A DNA stretch of 64,000 nucleotides from Fasciola hepatica (lineage: Eukaryota; Platyhelminthes; Trematoda; Plagiorchiida; Fasciolidae): the NCBI GenBank assembly GCA_948099385.1, contig CANUEZ040000168.1, positions 8,590,001 through 8,654,000 of the forward strand, read 5' to 3'. Below the pieces are notes generated by a model. The model saw only the letters and a list, made by a program, of their open reading frames with translations. It was not told the origin of the DNA and did no database searches. Within the stretch, counting starts at the first letter, position 1. Each line of letters starts with the position of its first letter. Shown here in pieces: positions 19,063 to 30,349 of the stretch. Both the position numbers and the translations under genes were made by a program.

Positions 19063-22000
19063 GAATGAATGATTTGTGGGCGGAGTAGACTTCTCACTAG
19101 AGTCAGTGGGACGGAGCAAAACAGACAGTGTCTGCCTTGGCTTTCTAGATCTACGAATTTTGCATTCACCCGGCTATCAAAGGTGCAGCCAAAATTGGCC
19201 GTCGCTTATAGCAGAGCTTTGGTCGAAATTTTTGGACATTTTTCCACTGGACTTTACCGTTTACCAGCCCAAATTGTATTAGCATGTGGAATGAAAGATT
19301 CCCTCGATGTTTACACTGAGTTCTTTGTTTCCATTCCTAGGCGGTCAAATGGCGGACAGTTTAGGTATGAAATGACTAACCAAATGATGACAATTTGGTA
19401 TTATGCAGCACATTGCAGCTAATAAATCAAAATAAAATTTCAAAAGAGTTCATTCATTGTCGTTTGTTCGAGTAAGATGTCAGTGTAGTTGAGGCACGGA
19501 GTTTTATTCAGCGAAGGTGAACTAGAGCGGCCGGTGTGGAAACAAGAAGAACAGTCGTTGATTTCTCATTTATCGAATCACTTTGGATGCTGTTGGAAGG
19601 AACATCACGATTGCTGAAGGACATTTTTTGTGTATGATTTCCTCATTCTTAGCTATTTCTAAATCTTGACTTTTTGCACGTGGTTGTGTGCGTGTGCGTG
19701 TGTGTTTGTTTGGGAGTCGTCCAGGACACCGCGGAACGGTCACCGTGCGTTAACCATAACCGATGCGTGTGATAATCTACTTCATACATTAGGATATCCA
19801 AGACAGAAGATGCACCAACATTTTGTGTGCAAACATCTGGATGGGTATCCGTGAAAGAAACTATTCATTACACATTCATGTGCATGGAAGCTACAAGAAT
19901 GTAGTTCTTTCTCCAACCTTTGGATTAGATTCCCACCACTGCAGGTCACCTTCCCACTTGACAGCCTTTCACCGGCCCCGGCCCTTTTTCCTGAATTTCT
20001 GTACATTTGTTGTATAATAAGTGAAAAGGCAAGCAAAACAGAACGTTGTTTTTTAAAAAGGTATCTTTTATTTATGCTTGTTCGTGTAGACAAACTGTTC
20101 AGTAAATAGTTGCTGTTGGAAAAATGTCATTTATATTGACTATTCACTGAAAACAACTAACCACAAATGTTGATTTCCAGTTGCAGGTAGTGAACTGGAT
20201 GGGGAATTCGGTAAGCATTATCAGGTAGTGCTAGGATCTATGACAAAAAACAATAATTGTGCACTAACTCTTAGAACAATAGATAACGTTTTTCCTTTGT
20301 TATCTCAGTGTAAGTACGTCTGATGAGCTTCATTTTGGGTACACTAATATGTAAAGGGTTACATGGTTAGCAAAATTAATGCAATCGATCAGAGTGAGAC
20401 AGAAATTATTCTAAGGATGATTCAGATGACGGGCTCACTAGCCAAGTTTTGATTCAGAAAACTTTTGGATTTATCTCTGCGGCGAATTGTGAGGGTGTTC
20501 TTCAACGTCGGCTTATTCTTCACTTTGTAACAAAAGTATTATAAATTATTCACTCCTCAGAATTATACGTCTTCAAACTTCTTCATTTCCCGTGGGTAAT
20601 CCAAGCTCGTGGCATCATATCGCATGTAAATCTGGACCAAACGTTTGAAGGTTTATTTCTACGAATAAACACAGGTCTGCTGTGGTCGTCTTTTTCCCAC
20701 TCGAGAAGTGTGGATTTTGGCAAACAGAGTTGTATCGTGGGACCACTGGGAGGAGTAACTTGACAGAATAATCATTCCATATGGGGAATGTTGTTTAACA
20801 TAAAAAGACTGAAGAGTTCAGCTTTCTTCCGTACAATGACGTGCTTCTAATGATGACTAACTGACAGTTGAAGAATATGTGGGATATTTTCAACACGCCT
20901 TCTTCTTCCCTATTTGCAGCTAGCTCAAAACTCGGTATGTCTTACTTTTCAAATGTAGGCGGTAATTTTCAGAAGCAAAACTTATTGTTTCGGTCAAAAC
21001 ATTGAATTCCATTGACTCTCAAAAACAATCCATTACCATTTTACTTCAACATCCTAATTTTTGACCGAATTTTAAAGTGCCATTTAAGTTCGAAGTATGC
21101 GTCAATATTGCTCGAATAAAAGTTATTGATAAGCAGAAGGCCGACTGGCAACCATGTCTCTGAGGCTTCAAGTAATGAGCCCGAAAAGTGTATACTGATC
21201 TACTGGACAACGGCTTGACTTTGTACGTTTGAAAAAAATAGTCAATGATGTGTCTGTGCCACACGTTTCGCGATCTGAAAAAGGCCGGACTTGTTTTTCC
21301 CATCCATGACGGAAATCAGAATGTCACAACAGCTTGAATGAAACCCTCAGACAAAACACACATCTACCCCCTGATTTGAATGTTATTCTTGCAATTGAAC
21401 TCAATAAATTGATGATAAGTTGGATGATGAGAATACGCACTGGTCATGGGACATCGGAGATAATAAAATTCATCTCTCAAGGTTGTATCTCCTTCGGTTA
21501 GTTTTTCTGTCAGGTGCAATAATGGTTTTTCAAACAACTGTGCTGTTTAATACATGACTATTGGACAACATTATATAACAGGTGCTATTGTGCCTATTGT
21601 TCTAATCGGTCCCACTAACTCTAGTGAGAAGACTATTCTGTCTTCAAATCATCTAGACTTATTTGTACAAGAACGACAGTTTATTTCCGATCAATGATAG
21701 CCGTAACCAAATCTTGGTCCGCACGCTCATTGGTTCATCTGTTGTTTTCAGCCACGTCTGAGTGGTTAGTCTGGGAACAAACCGAGTTGATTGGTTCGGT
21801 TCAGACAACAGTTGGCATTTGACTGGTCCTTCGGTCCGTTTCGTTCGCTCCAATCTTGTCCTCGTTTCAGGACAGACGAAGGCATACTGTTTCCTGAACG
21901 AACAAAGCCGTCTGTTGACAGCGTGTCAGCCCATTCACTCACACACATATTTACTTTTAGTCACGGAGATTTCGTCTCTGCACATGCACCAGTCATTCAT

Positions 22001-22194
22001 CATTGTCAAGGTTTATCACTTGGTGGATGTATCAAGCAACACAGAGTGAATTTATTCACGGTATTATCTGGTGCATAACCAGCCGATAAGGTCGAAGAGG
22101 TATTGTTATTGATAAGTGCAAAATAATACAACGTGAATACAACACCTGAATCCGGAAAGACTGCATCAGTTTGTGTTTCGTGCGCTGCTGCTGA
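19063..22194. other. Mostly non-coding, nothing recognised
   Basis: Apart from the open frames at 19069-19422, only short frames occur. A GT-rich patch lies at about 19680-19710. The part 21720-22190 is GC-richer and could be the interior of the LTR candidate to its right. Confidence 0.4.
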
Positions 22195-22500
22195 CACCAC
22201 GGGGTACAGAGGAAATCCGTTTATTCGTACCAAAGTAGGCAAACAAATAAACAGGTGAATCGCCTATTGCAAGCGCAAACAGTATATGCAATTGTGTGCG
22301 GCTAAGCAGGACCACTCAGTGGGCAACGGATCAACAAGCAACTATGACTCAATGCTGAAGCTTCATTGGTTGGACCTAACCGTTCGTCGTAAGGGGGAAT
22401 TCAAGGCGATGTGCGTGCATGCGTGTGTGCGCGCGTGCGCACGTACGCGCGTACTTGTGTTATGACAACCCATGTCGACTGACAACAGACCAATCAGTTT
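22195..22500 (-). mobile_element. Candidate LTR (minus strand)
   Basis: On the minus strand the segment starts with TGTTGTCAG, contains CCAACCAATGAAG, a TATA-like ATATACTG and AATAAA at about 22232, and ends in GTGGTGTCA. These are the elements of a Ty3/gypsy-type LTR in the right order. No second LTR copy was seen in the window and the interior has no recognisable gag or pol, so it stays a candidate. Confidence 0.3.
22409..22454. repeat. 46-bp perfectly alternating purine-pyrimidine tract (Z-DNA-prone)
   Basis: Every base alternates R-Y from ATGTGCGTGC to GCGCGTAC, mostly GC and GT steps. Such tracts favour left-handed DNA under supercoiling. It lies inside the candidate LTR. Confidence 0.85.
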
Positions 22501-23029
22501 ATCCGCCTGGACGGAACGTGGTCAGAGGTTCGAACAATGGTATAACCACAACAGTCTGCTGATCAATTCAGTATATGACCAGAGACAATGGTGAGTAGAC
22601 AAAAAGAAATAAGGCAAGAAGACCACTTCGGATCAATTTGGAAAGACTAACATCCAGATGATGATGACGAAGGTACGGAGTGGTTACAAGTCACTTCGGT
22701 AAATTTTGATTTCACGTTTGTAGGCGAACTAAAAATGGGCCTGTTGAATGTCATCTCAGAAAAGCACTCTTACAAGTGACATAAAATTACACTTGCTTAA
22801 AATCAGATAATTCTTTCTGCTTCTGAAATGGTTCAAATGATAAGTGTATATTTCAAGACAGTTGATTTCAAAAGGTAGTTTATTCCGGTCTCAGATAAAA
22901 AGTACCTCTAGCCACTGTCCAAATAATTTAGGGTGCAGTTCTTTCCCCCTATCTTTTCGCTACGTATATTAGCTCATCCTGAGCAACTTTTAACTATGCC
23001 TACAACGTAATGTCTTGTCAGCACATCTC
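22501..23029. other. Spacer, nothing recognised
   Basis: No coding similarity in most of it. The last ~150 bp may be a decayed upstream part of the RT fragment that follows. Confidence 0.35.
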
Positions 23030-23510
23030 CAATCAGTTCGGCTTCACCTCTTTTCCTGAGAAATCACCTAATTCTCAGAACCTTTCGTCTCTTTCTGGTT
23101 TACATCTCAACATTTCAAAATGATCCGAATACCTATTCTCACTTTTTCTCGGTCCGCTTATCTTAACGAACATTTGATCATGAACTCTATCCCCGTTTCC
23201 AGAGCTTATTTGGTCGAGTGCTTAGGTGTTATCATGAGCACTAATTTACAGTTGTCTTCTCTTACTCTAGACAGCGTAAATAAATTGCGTCGACTCTCTT
23301 TTCAAATTCACAGACTAAGGCACTTTGTTGAAAAACAAGCTGACATCACCTCTTCCGTCCACTAACGTGTTCTACCACTCTTACCTCACTGCCGTCCTGA
23401 AATCCTTCCAGTTCTACTTAAAAAGAATTTTTCTCTCACTACTCTGCGATTTGGCTATCATCAGTAGTGTTCCTTTGACTTCCTCAGCCCCTCTCATCAG
23501 CCACCTGTGA
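23030..23510 (+). pseudogene. CR1/Jockey-type LINE reverse transcriptase fragment (C-terminal part)
   Basis: SGLHLNISK, then a stop where a Cys codon is usual, is the GL-LN--KC block after the RT palm. VECLGVIMSTNLQLSS followed by VNKLRRLSFQIHRLRH matches the later F-YLGV-I--L-W--H block and its helix. The next frame, 23325-23510, has YHSYLTAVL and then LKRIFLSLL, like the S-I-PVL-Y block. At least one stop and one frameshift are present. Similarity is by motif only, so the exact LINE clade is unsure. Confidence 0.5.
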
Positions 23511-24179
23511 ATTACATGTTTGCCTATGAAACATTCGCTATGAACTTTCTTGTGGACTCCATCCATCCTCTTTCCTATAAACTGTCTGTTTGCTGTTCAC
23601 GTCCTTCTACGTGTACCGAGTTTAGACTCGTCTCGTCCCGTGTGAATATATACTGCTACTCCACAGTGCTTCATTTGGCACCAATCCTCGTTAGCAAAGT
23701 GGAAATCCCGGAGGAACACCGCGTCAACCTTAGTGGCCGAACTGGATTCTAGTTTGCACGTTTATCGCCCCGTATTCTGATACTTTTCTAATTTGACAAT
23801 TATCATTTTCGCTTATTTTTATGGCTGAGATGTGAGTTGTTAACCCACAGAATTCGGTAAAGCAATACAATACAGTGCAACTGAGGTCAAAATTCTGCTC
23901 CAACAGAAACCATATCTATCAGTATCATAAATCTCTCTTCTTTTCAACCATTCTTAAGTTGTCATAATCAAACAGGATGCATTTTCTCTGCCGTGCTACC
24001 CATCGGAATTTGTCGAATGTTTTAAATTATTCTCGTCACTTCGGAATTTTTCTTACATGCAGCTATTTCAAAACGTACGTCTCTTTTTTGCGTAATGATT
24101 ACTTTTTCCCGGGAACATAAAAGCATTTGTATCACTCAACTACTTGCGAGTAGTGTGTAGGATTGATGAATCTTCCTTT
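23511..24179. other. Non-coding stretch, nothing recognised
   Basis: Possible decayed 3' part of the LINE fragment (open to about 23752 in one frame), then AT-rich DNA. Confidence 0.35.
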
Positions 24180-24360
24180 AGTTCACTGTCCTTTGAACTC
24201 CACCTTTCAGGCACAAACCCCAGGTCATCTGACCAACCTGCACTCGGAAGCATCAGACTCAAGTTTCACTCCTGTTAGAGCTCATCAGTGGTGTATATCC
24301 TCTGCCACACCCAGGGTTTGAGCCACTGCGCCACCCTGCATTTCTCATGAGGCATTGTTC
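24180..24360 (-). ncRNA. SINE-like unit with a complete hammerhead ribozyme core
   Basis: On the minus strand the unit opens with an A-box-like GGTGGCGCAGTGG. It continues to a hammerhead at 24251-24303. CTGATGA (24292-24298) is followed by a 4-bp stem II with loop TAACAG, then GAAAC (24263-24267), loop TTGA and the cleavage triplet GTC (24256-24258). Stem III is just AC/GT. Stem I pairs CACCA with TGATG, one mismatch in five. All conserved core bases are present. A B-box-like GGGTTTGTGCC lies further on. Pol III-type boxes plus a hammerhead match the organisation known from the schistosome Sm-alpha repeats and related retrozymes. Cleavage would fall between 24255 and 24256. Confidence 0.75.
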
Positions 24361-25189
24361 AAAATACCTGCACAGCTTTCTGTGAGGGCTACCGATAATG
24401 ACTTGTAATTCAGGTGGCTGTTGAACGAACGTTCGACAAGCTATGCTGATGGGAAACGCTACTTAATTAGCCAGTACGGACCTAAAATGTAACATGCTAG
24501 TCGGTTATGAATTTCGGTTTTGGGACAATAGGTATATACGCACATGATGAGTTAGAACAAGACGGATGAAAGTGCTTTGCCGCCAAACAATCCTTATTTT
24601 CTCTTTTGCATAAAATGCCAGTTGAAAACGTAGGAATAAAACGCCTAACACGCTCGAAACGAAATATTGTTGCTGAATTATCCTCCCAAACTCATATAAA
24701 CGGTGCTGTAATGAATTTTTTTGTTACTGCAGCTGTCTGAAACAAGCAATGTCATTATTGTTATAAAATGAATAATTTTGCTTGATCACAGATAGAAGAT
24801 ACTCTTTAAAAGCAATAACAGGAATGAGTAGGGAAACAAATGGAGTTATACAGTATATTATGAACAGTCTATTAGTTCTGACGCGAACATATTGCAAACA
24901 CCAGACTTGAGACTCACAGTTATTCTGAATTCCTCCCCAAGTCGAGTTGTTATTGCTCGTGAAATATAACATGGAACAATTTTACAGCCGTCATACGTAG
25001 TCAGCTCCCACTTTTGTACTTCACGCACGGAACATGTCTCGCTTCTCAAATTCTTACCGACAACAATTTTTATCATAGTACTAAGCATTGACATTTTGAT
25101 TGTGAAGTGTGGTTTGGCAGTTTTGACAGGTTTTAAAATGACCAAAGTGTTAAAAGTCGTTCAGCCAGACATGATTTAAACCTATGCAT
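24361..25189. other. Non-coding stretch, nothing recognised
   Basis: Open frames of 82 and 95 codons on the minus strand (24724-25145) are AT-rich and match nothing I know. Confidence 0.4.
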
Positions 25190-25345
25190 GGTTTCCACCC
25201 TCGCTTTATACCGCGAGAGCTCTAACACCCGTGTGCTAATGTAATTTCAGTAGGCGTGGTTTTGTAGCGCAGCTAGTAGAGCCCTTGCGGTACTAAAGCG
25301 AGGGTGGCCACCATGTGTGGTTTCGAAAGCCACTGGAGTCAACCA
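25190..25345 (+). mobile_element. Two tRNA-like SINE heads in inverted arrangement
   Basis: TAGCGCAGCTAG (about 25265) and GGTTTCGAAAGCC (about 25320) are spaced like A and B boxes on the plus strand. The segment after the A box, TTGCGGTACTAAAGCGAGG, is matched in reverse at 25193-25222, giving an inverted repeat of about 30 bp with a ~50-bp centre. Confidence 0.5.
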
Positions 25346-26029
25346 ATTTTAATATTTGGGTCCTCTCGAAAATTCACAGAATATACGTCCGTTTATGATA
25401 TACCGTCCCTCGAGTCTCATTACCAGTTTGACGGTATATGAAGACTCTGAATTCGATTGGTGTTTTCTAACAAACCTTTCATTGAGACTTTGGGCAAGCC
25501 TTCATATTGCTCGGATACGAAGATCAAAAGTTCCACAAAAGCTGATGACAAATCAACAGGAGATAAACTGAAATCAAGACAAAAAGGTACGAGAAACTGT
25601 AGATAACTTACAAAAGCAATACTTGTTATGATCGCAAATAGAGCATCCATCATCTTTTGAAAACAGCAGCCTGGGAAACAGCATCGAAGTTCTTTGTTTC
25701 TTATACAGAAGGCGTGAACCTGCTCTACGGGAAAGTGTTGCAAAAAGCATAGAAATAATTCAGCAGTAGAAGGAAGCTGTACCCTATCTTTCGCTGAAGA
25801 TGTTCAACCAATCTTCGCCGTGCTGTCGAGATTTCAAAGTGAATATCAATCAGAAACGAGAGGAAACCTTGGGTAGATATATATTTCTATTACTATGAAT
25901 TCTTTCAAAAAATAATGCTTGTCAACACCTGTGGAAACATCACATGACTGTCTGCTTGAGGTGGAATATTCAAGTATTCACCTGGTCCTCGTACGATGAC
26001 AAATTGGATTGATGATTCGGCGCAAGGTT
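25346..26029. other. Non-coding stretch, nothing recognised
   Basis: A 107-codon minus frame and a 71-codon plus frame overlap at 25356-25743. Neither has a recognisable motif. Confidence 0.4.
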
Positions 26030-27090
26030 TGAATTTCGTAAAATGAAAGTCACAATGCACAAAAATTGGACTTCAGGCAGTTAAGGTCAAAAACCACTCT
26101 TGCTAGTCCAATTAAATCGGTTATCCTCGAAGTACACAGCTGAAATCATGTGGATCTGCTTGGAGGCACGCATATTTGATGTAACTTAGGAAATGCACTG
26201 AAACCCTACTACCTTCCAGCATCTCAGACATGGCGATTGTGGCGATTGCAACTTGATAACTATTGGTTTGACGTGCATAAAATGGCTCACGAATGTGACA
26301 GATATAAGAAGCCGAGAGATGCCATTCCGAATCGACTGAGACTCCACTTGTTCCAGTACGTTTATGCCGTACAGTTTTGAGATTTCATAGTATGACATCG
26401 ATTACTGAGAGAGACCAAAACGGAGTGTGAACGAAATAAAAACTGGTATTCACAGAAATATGAATGAAATTGTCCAGATGTTCATGAAATATTTTGTTTT
26501 TTTTTCATGGCGACCGAAGGTAGAATTGGAAGTAAGTACATTATACTGATAAACATCTATGCGATAATACAGTGGTTCAATGGGACACAATGAATTGGGG
26601 TTTGTTTAGACAGAGGAGATCATGTTAACTTGACTTTTTCTATTCTTTCAATGACTGAGTCATATGCGAGACAGTAGATTTCCTTCAAGGTTATCGGGCC
26701 ACTTTGACCCGGAGAAATCGAACGTGCATCGTCTACCGCGAAACCAAACTATATGAAAATCAGGACTGAATTCAAACAGTACACTGATACTCCATGGATA
26801 TGTTGACTCCTACGAACATTTTTCGAGAAAACAACTTTGATAATGAGTTTTTGGAGGAACTAATATCATTGTGCACGCCGACATCGGTTGAGTGAGCAGC
26901 TGGTCGAGTGTGGTGGTACCGTGTAAAATTTGGATGGTAAACAAGTTGTCCCCATTTTTCAAGGCTTCCATACGTTACAATTTTGTGCCAGTTGAGGGCT
27001 AAGATTCGGTGTATGTGGGCGCAATATTTTCGTATGAATCCCAATAGAAAATGCTTCAATGGAAAACTTTTCGTCTTCATTTATTCTTGT
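26030..27090 (-). repeat. Unclassified interspersed repeat C, copy 1 (possibly co-linear minus-strand coding)
   Basis: Two blocks, about 26080-26400 and 26620-27090, recur in the same order and orientation at 30380-30700 and 30890-31330. Translated on the minus strand the copies keep related residues (ESQSIRNGISRLLISVTFVS here, DSRSI, ISQLFIPVAFVNHF there), which suggests that the ancestor encoded protein on that strand. The family is not recognised. A 102-codon frame at 26772-27080 is the longest remnant. Confidence 0.55.
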
Positions 27091-28649
27091 CGAACGATGT
27101 GTTCATTCATTGATATAAGGTTTGATAAAATGAGGTGCCCTTCGCAATGATTAGCTTCACAATACAGCAAAGCCTGTTTTTATAGTCATTATACTGTTCA
27201 GCTCGGGGAAATAACCCCAGACAGATACCACTTTAGTAGAAATTTGCTCTGATTTTGACTGAACAGCAGGTTGATCAATAAATACATGGTAGTCTTTCTT
27301 AGTCACTTTCTCTCCAAATAAGCCGTTGATATGTTTCTGAATTCGATGTTTTTATTTCCTTATCCAGTAATAGAATATGGATTATTTCTACTCCGTTTAT
27401 TGTGATGCCTGAAGTGAGATAGAAAATCAATCTGCTCAGCGCTGCAATTTACTTCCGCTCATGCTCATCGCGCCGCATGTGCTGGCTAGCCTTTCTGCGG
27501 CCTTCGCACGCATCGTCCAATCCAGTGTTGTTGTCGATTTGTGCTCGCGTCACCTTCGCCTTGTGAAACACCTTCCCACAAAGAAATTTCTATCAGACCG
27601 TTCTGCTTTGGTGACCCGTCTTTTCTTTCTGACTGGGATAATCAAACCAGGGTTGTCCATTTTAACAAAGCTTACAAACGCAAAACCCGGCATTAACCCG
27701 TGAGGAAGCAATCCATCGGCGATGGTCAAACGGTCTTCGTGGAGAGGTTCTGACACTTCATTCCCGACTCCAAATCCTCGCTCTGCAGCTGGTCACCCCA
27801 GGTTTCAGACTTTTATTTGGCCACGACTCCCTTCCTGAGATACTATACTATTATTATATAAAGAAATGGAAGTAAAGAAAACAATATAACAATAATCAAG
27901 TGAACAAGTTATCACTTGTAAAGTGTCCCGAGTTGCGTGCGCGTGACCAAGTGAGCCATGCCTACATTCAGTCCTTAGCAAAACGTTTATTCGGTGATCA
28001 GTGAGATGGAATAAACAACACTTTCTGGCCGGTAGTACAATTGATATTACGGCTGTGTGTACTGGCACGCGTGTCACAGTGTATCTGAGAAAGATCCATC
28101 AGTCTTTACTTAGTATGTAGCTGACCTGGTGTGTCTGTATGCATGAGACTGGTTAAACCGAACTAAATAGAAATCAGTCTTGTATGCGACTGAATTCAGT
28201 ACATGCTTCGCAATTACCTTGACTCAACGGAAATTTTACAGGACCCACTGTTGGACCGAATTATACACTTGTTATTGTTTGGCTCTCAACATTCTTCGTA
28301 CGACAAAGTACAGTTTTTCTGGGACCGTAACGAGCAAAGCCAAAGTTGTACGAATGAGGATGTTATCATCGATTTTTCCATACCCGAAATCCTCATCTCC
28401 ATTATTTTAGCCAAAAAGCTGCTGCCTTATTGCTTGAACTTTCTGTAGTCTTAAACCAACAAAGCTCATCATTCTTATGCGGTTGGGTTTTGTTTTAAAT
28501 TATTTCGATGACTCCTTCGAATTTAGTATAAAGCAGACTCATTTGGAAAGCTATAGTTCAGCTAGTGCATCATATAGTCGGATCTTTACACGTTTTAGCG
28601 AAGTCTGTATGATGTATTCAAAATAAGTAGTATGGCAGTGTGTCCGGAT
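27091..28649. other. Non-coding stretch with one GC-rich block
   Basis: 27430-27800 is clearly GC-richer and open on the minus strand for 68 codons (27550-27756), but I do not recognise it. The rest is AT-rich. A plus frame of 81 codons at 28203-28448 is also unassigned. Confidence 0.4.
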
Positions 28650-28722
28650 GACAGGACAAAATTCCCCCGGAAACACACGACTGGTTTCCAGGTTGTTGCC
28701 ACTCATCAGGTAGGTGTACCCG
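28650..28722 (-). ncRNA. Hammerhead-ribozyme-like motif, copy 1 of a two-copy repeat
   Basis: On the minus strand CTGATGA (28703-28709), a 14-base stem II segment, GAAAC (28684-28688), then CA and GTC are followed by GTGTGT. GTGTGT can pair with the CACCTAC before the core (stem I, imperfect). Stem II keeps only two GC pairs. The same segment recurs at 39340-39430 with the same core. This is the reduced stem III type known from PLE and retrozyme hammerheads. Confidence 0.6.
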
Positions 28723-29784
28723 GTACTGTTCTGCCCAATCATTTTATTACTTGTGCACTCCTCACTAAGTTTACATGCTTTACTGGATTACTTGCCCGCT
28801 TTCGATTTTATTTCACGACATCACCTCTTGCGTGAACTGGAAGTCTTTTAGTTGTCCGAAGAACTTACCTGCCCGGTAGTCTGATTATTTTTCCAAAAGA
28901 TATCACCTCAGACAACTGGGTTCGAATCGATTAGTGCTTCGGAGAGCTGTCCTTCCCCTTCTTCTTTCGTTTTCCGCCCAAATTAGTGACCTGTCGATCA
29001 GTTCTCTAGCACATCAGTGCAAGGATGTTGTTGATGTGACTTTTTGTGAGGTTGTTTCTTGAACCCAGGGTTTCAGTAATTTTTCCTCTAACTTGCCATA
29101 AATTTGTGATCCATCTGTACAATTGGATTTAATCTTAAGCTGATGCAGATGTTTTGGATGCATATTTACCTTTGCTCGACCGACTTTGTCCTTGCAACCC
29201 CGTCGATTATCGCCACGGTGCTACTATTTATAGAAGGTTCTTCCAACTATTTACGAATCGCCATTGATGCATATTTGAGGTGATCATCTCACATTTAAAC
29301 TTCGCAAATAATTCGGAGTCCATCTTACCAAATACGAAAGCCTCGACATTTCACGGTAAAACAGATTGCTTTTTCCTTGGTCGGTTATCAGTGCTTTTTT
29401 CTTGTTCTCCTGTTACTTCTATTGGTCTGCTTAAGGAAGATTTCAAAGGTTCTCGTCAACGAATCCGGATAACTAGCAGGATATCTTCCCTGCCATTTAA
29501 TGATCCGTCCGCTATCCTATGTGAACCACACTTCACTGCAGGTGAAATGTTCGCACGCATTATCCTGTAAGGCTCCAGTAACTCTTTACAGACTGATCCA
29601 CCCCGGCTTCAGTCTCTCGTCGCTACGCGTTCCGCTTTATGGTTCAAATCCTTTGCATTTGAACCCAGAGAAACTCCGCTGTTTCTTATCTGTCCCGAGT
29701 GTTCATAAATCAAATTAGAGTTTCAGTTGAGGTTCTCTTAGCCACTGGTATTTTTCTATTCTTTTTATTCGCTTTCTTTTATCA
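28723..29784. other. Non-coding stretch, nothing recognised
   Basis: A 96-codon plus frame at 29280-29570 and a 72-codon one at 29500-29718 have no known motif. Confidence 0.4.
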
Positions 29785-29937
29785 CTCAATAATTGTACAA
29801 TTAGTCGGGAAAAGGGGCTCGCGGCCAACTGAAGGTTGCCAGCCGAGGGAGTGGCGGGCGGCAGAAGCAGGTTTCGAACCCCCGGGACAGAGGGGTTTCA
29901 AGCCCAACATGCGGACCGTTTGACCACTGCCGGACGT
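29785..29937 (-). mobile_element. tRNA-derived SINE, short
   Basis: On the minus strand 29932-29859 is a 74-base tRNA-like head. It has acceptor-type CGGCAG/CTGCCG ends, an A-box-like GTGGTCAAACGG, an anticodon-like loop CTTGAAA and a B box GGGTTCGAAACC. The T stem does not close, so it is not a working tRNA. A ~70-bp body with CTTCAGTTGGCCGCG ends in AATTGTACAATT. Confidence 0.6.
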
Positions 29938-30349
29938 GTAATCCTCTGTTGTTTTATTTCCTCAATTCAATGGAATATTACGAATAAATTTTTATGAGTG
30001 AAACATGAATGTCTGTCTCTACCGAAGTCTGATTACCTACAAATGCAAACGACATAATCGAACCCGGGCTGTCCACCTCCAACTCCGACAATAAGAACTG
30101 TTTATTCGTCAGACGTTATTGCTCGCGTTAGGGAGAAGAGCAGTAGCTGCAAAAATTCTACCTCTTTATTTCCTAGTTGTTGCTTGCCGCCATATGTCAG
30201 AATGTCACATCACGTGACACGCAAAAGTGACTCACTTTTTTAAGGTAGAATGGACAATTTTTCACATTGCTCTCGTGATACAACTAGTTTGACCGAGTAA
30301 TTGTCCGTAGTTCGTTGATAGACAAATACTCACCGTTGTGACTAACCCG
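29938..30349. other. Spacer, nothing recognised
   Basis: AT-rich, no open frame of note. Confidence 0.4.

Noticed and set aside
20318..20345. CTGATGAG at 20322 (plus strand) as another hammerhead
   Set aside because: No GAAAC or second core strand follows.
23440..23500. CTGATGAG at about 23490 (minus strand) as another hammerhead
   Set aside because: There is no GAAAC strand at a fitting distance.
29859..29932. tRNA-Ser(UGA) gene
   Set aside because: Acceptor-like ends, A box, B box and a loop with TGA are present, but the T stem does not pair and a SINE body follows, so it is a tRNA-derived SINE head.
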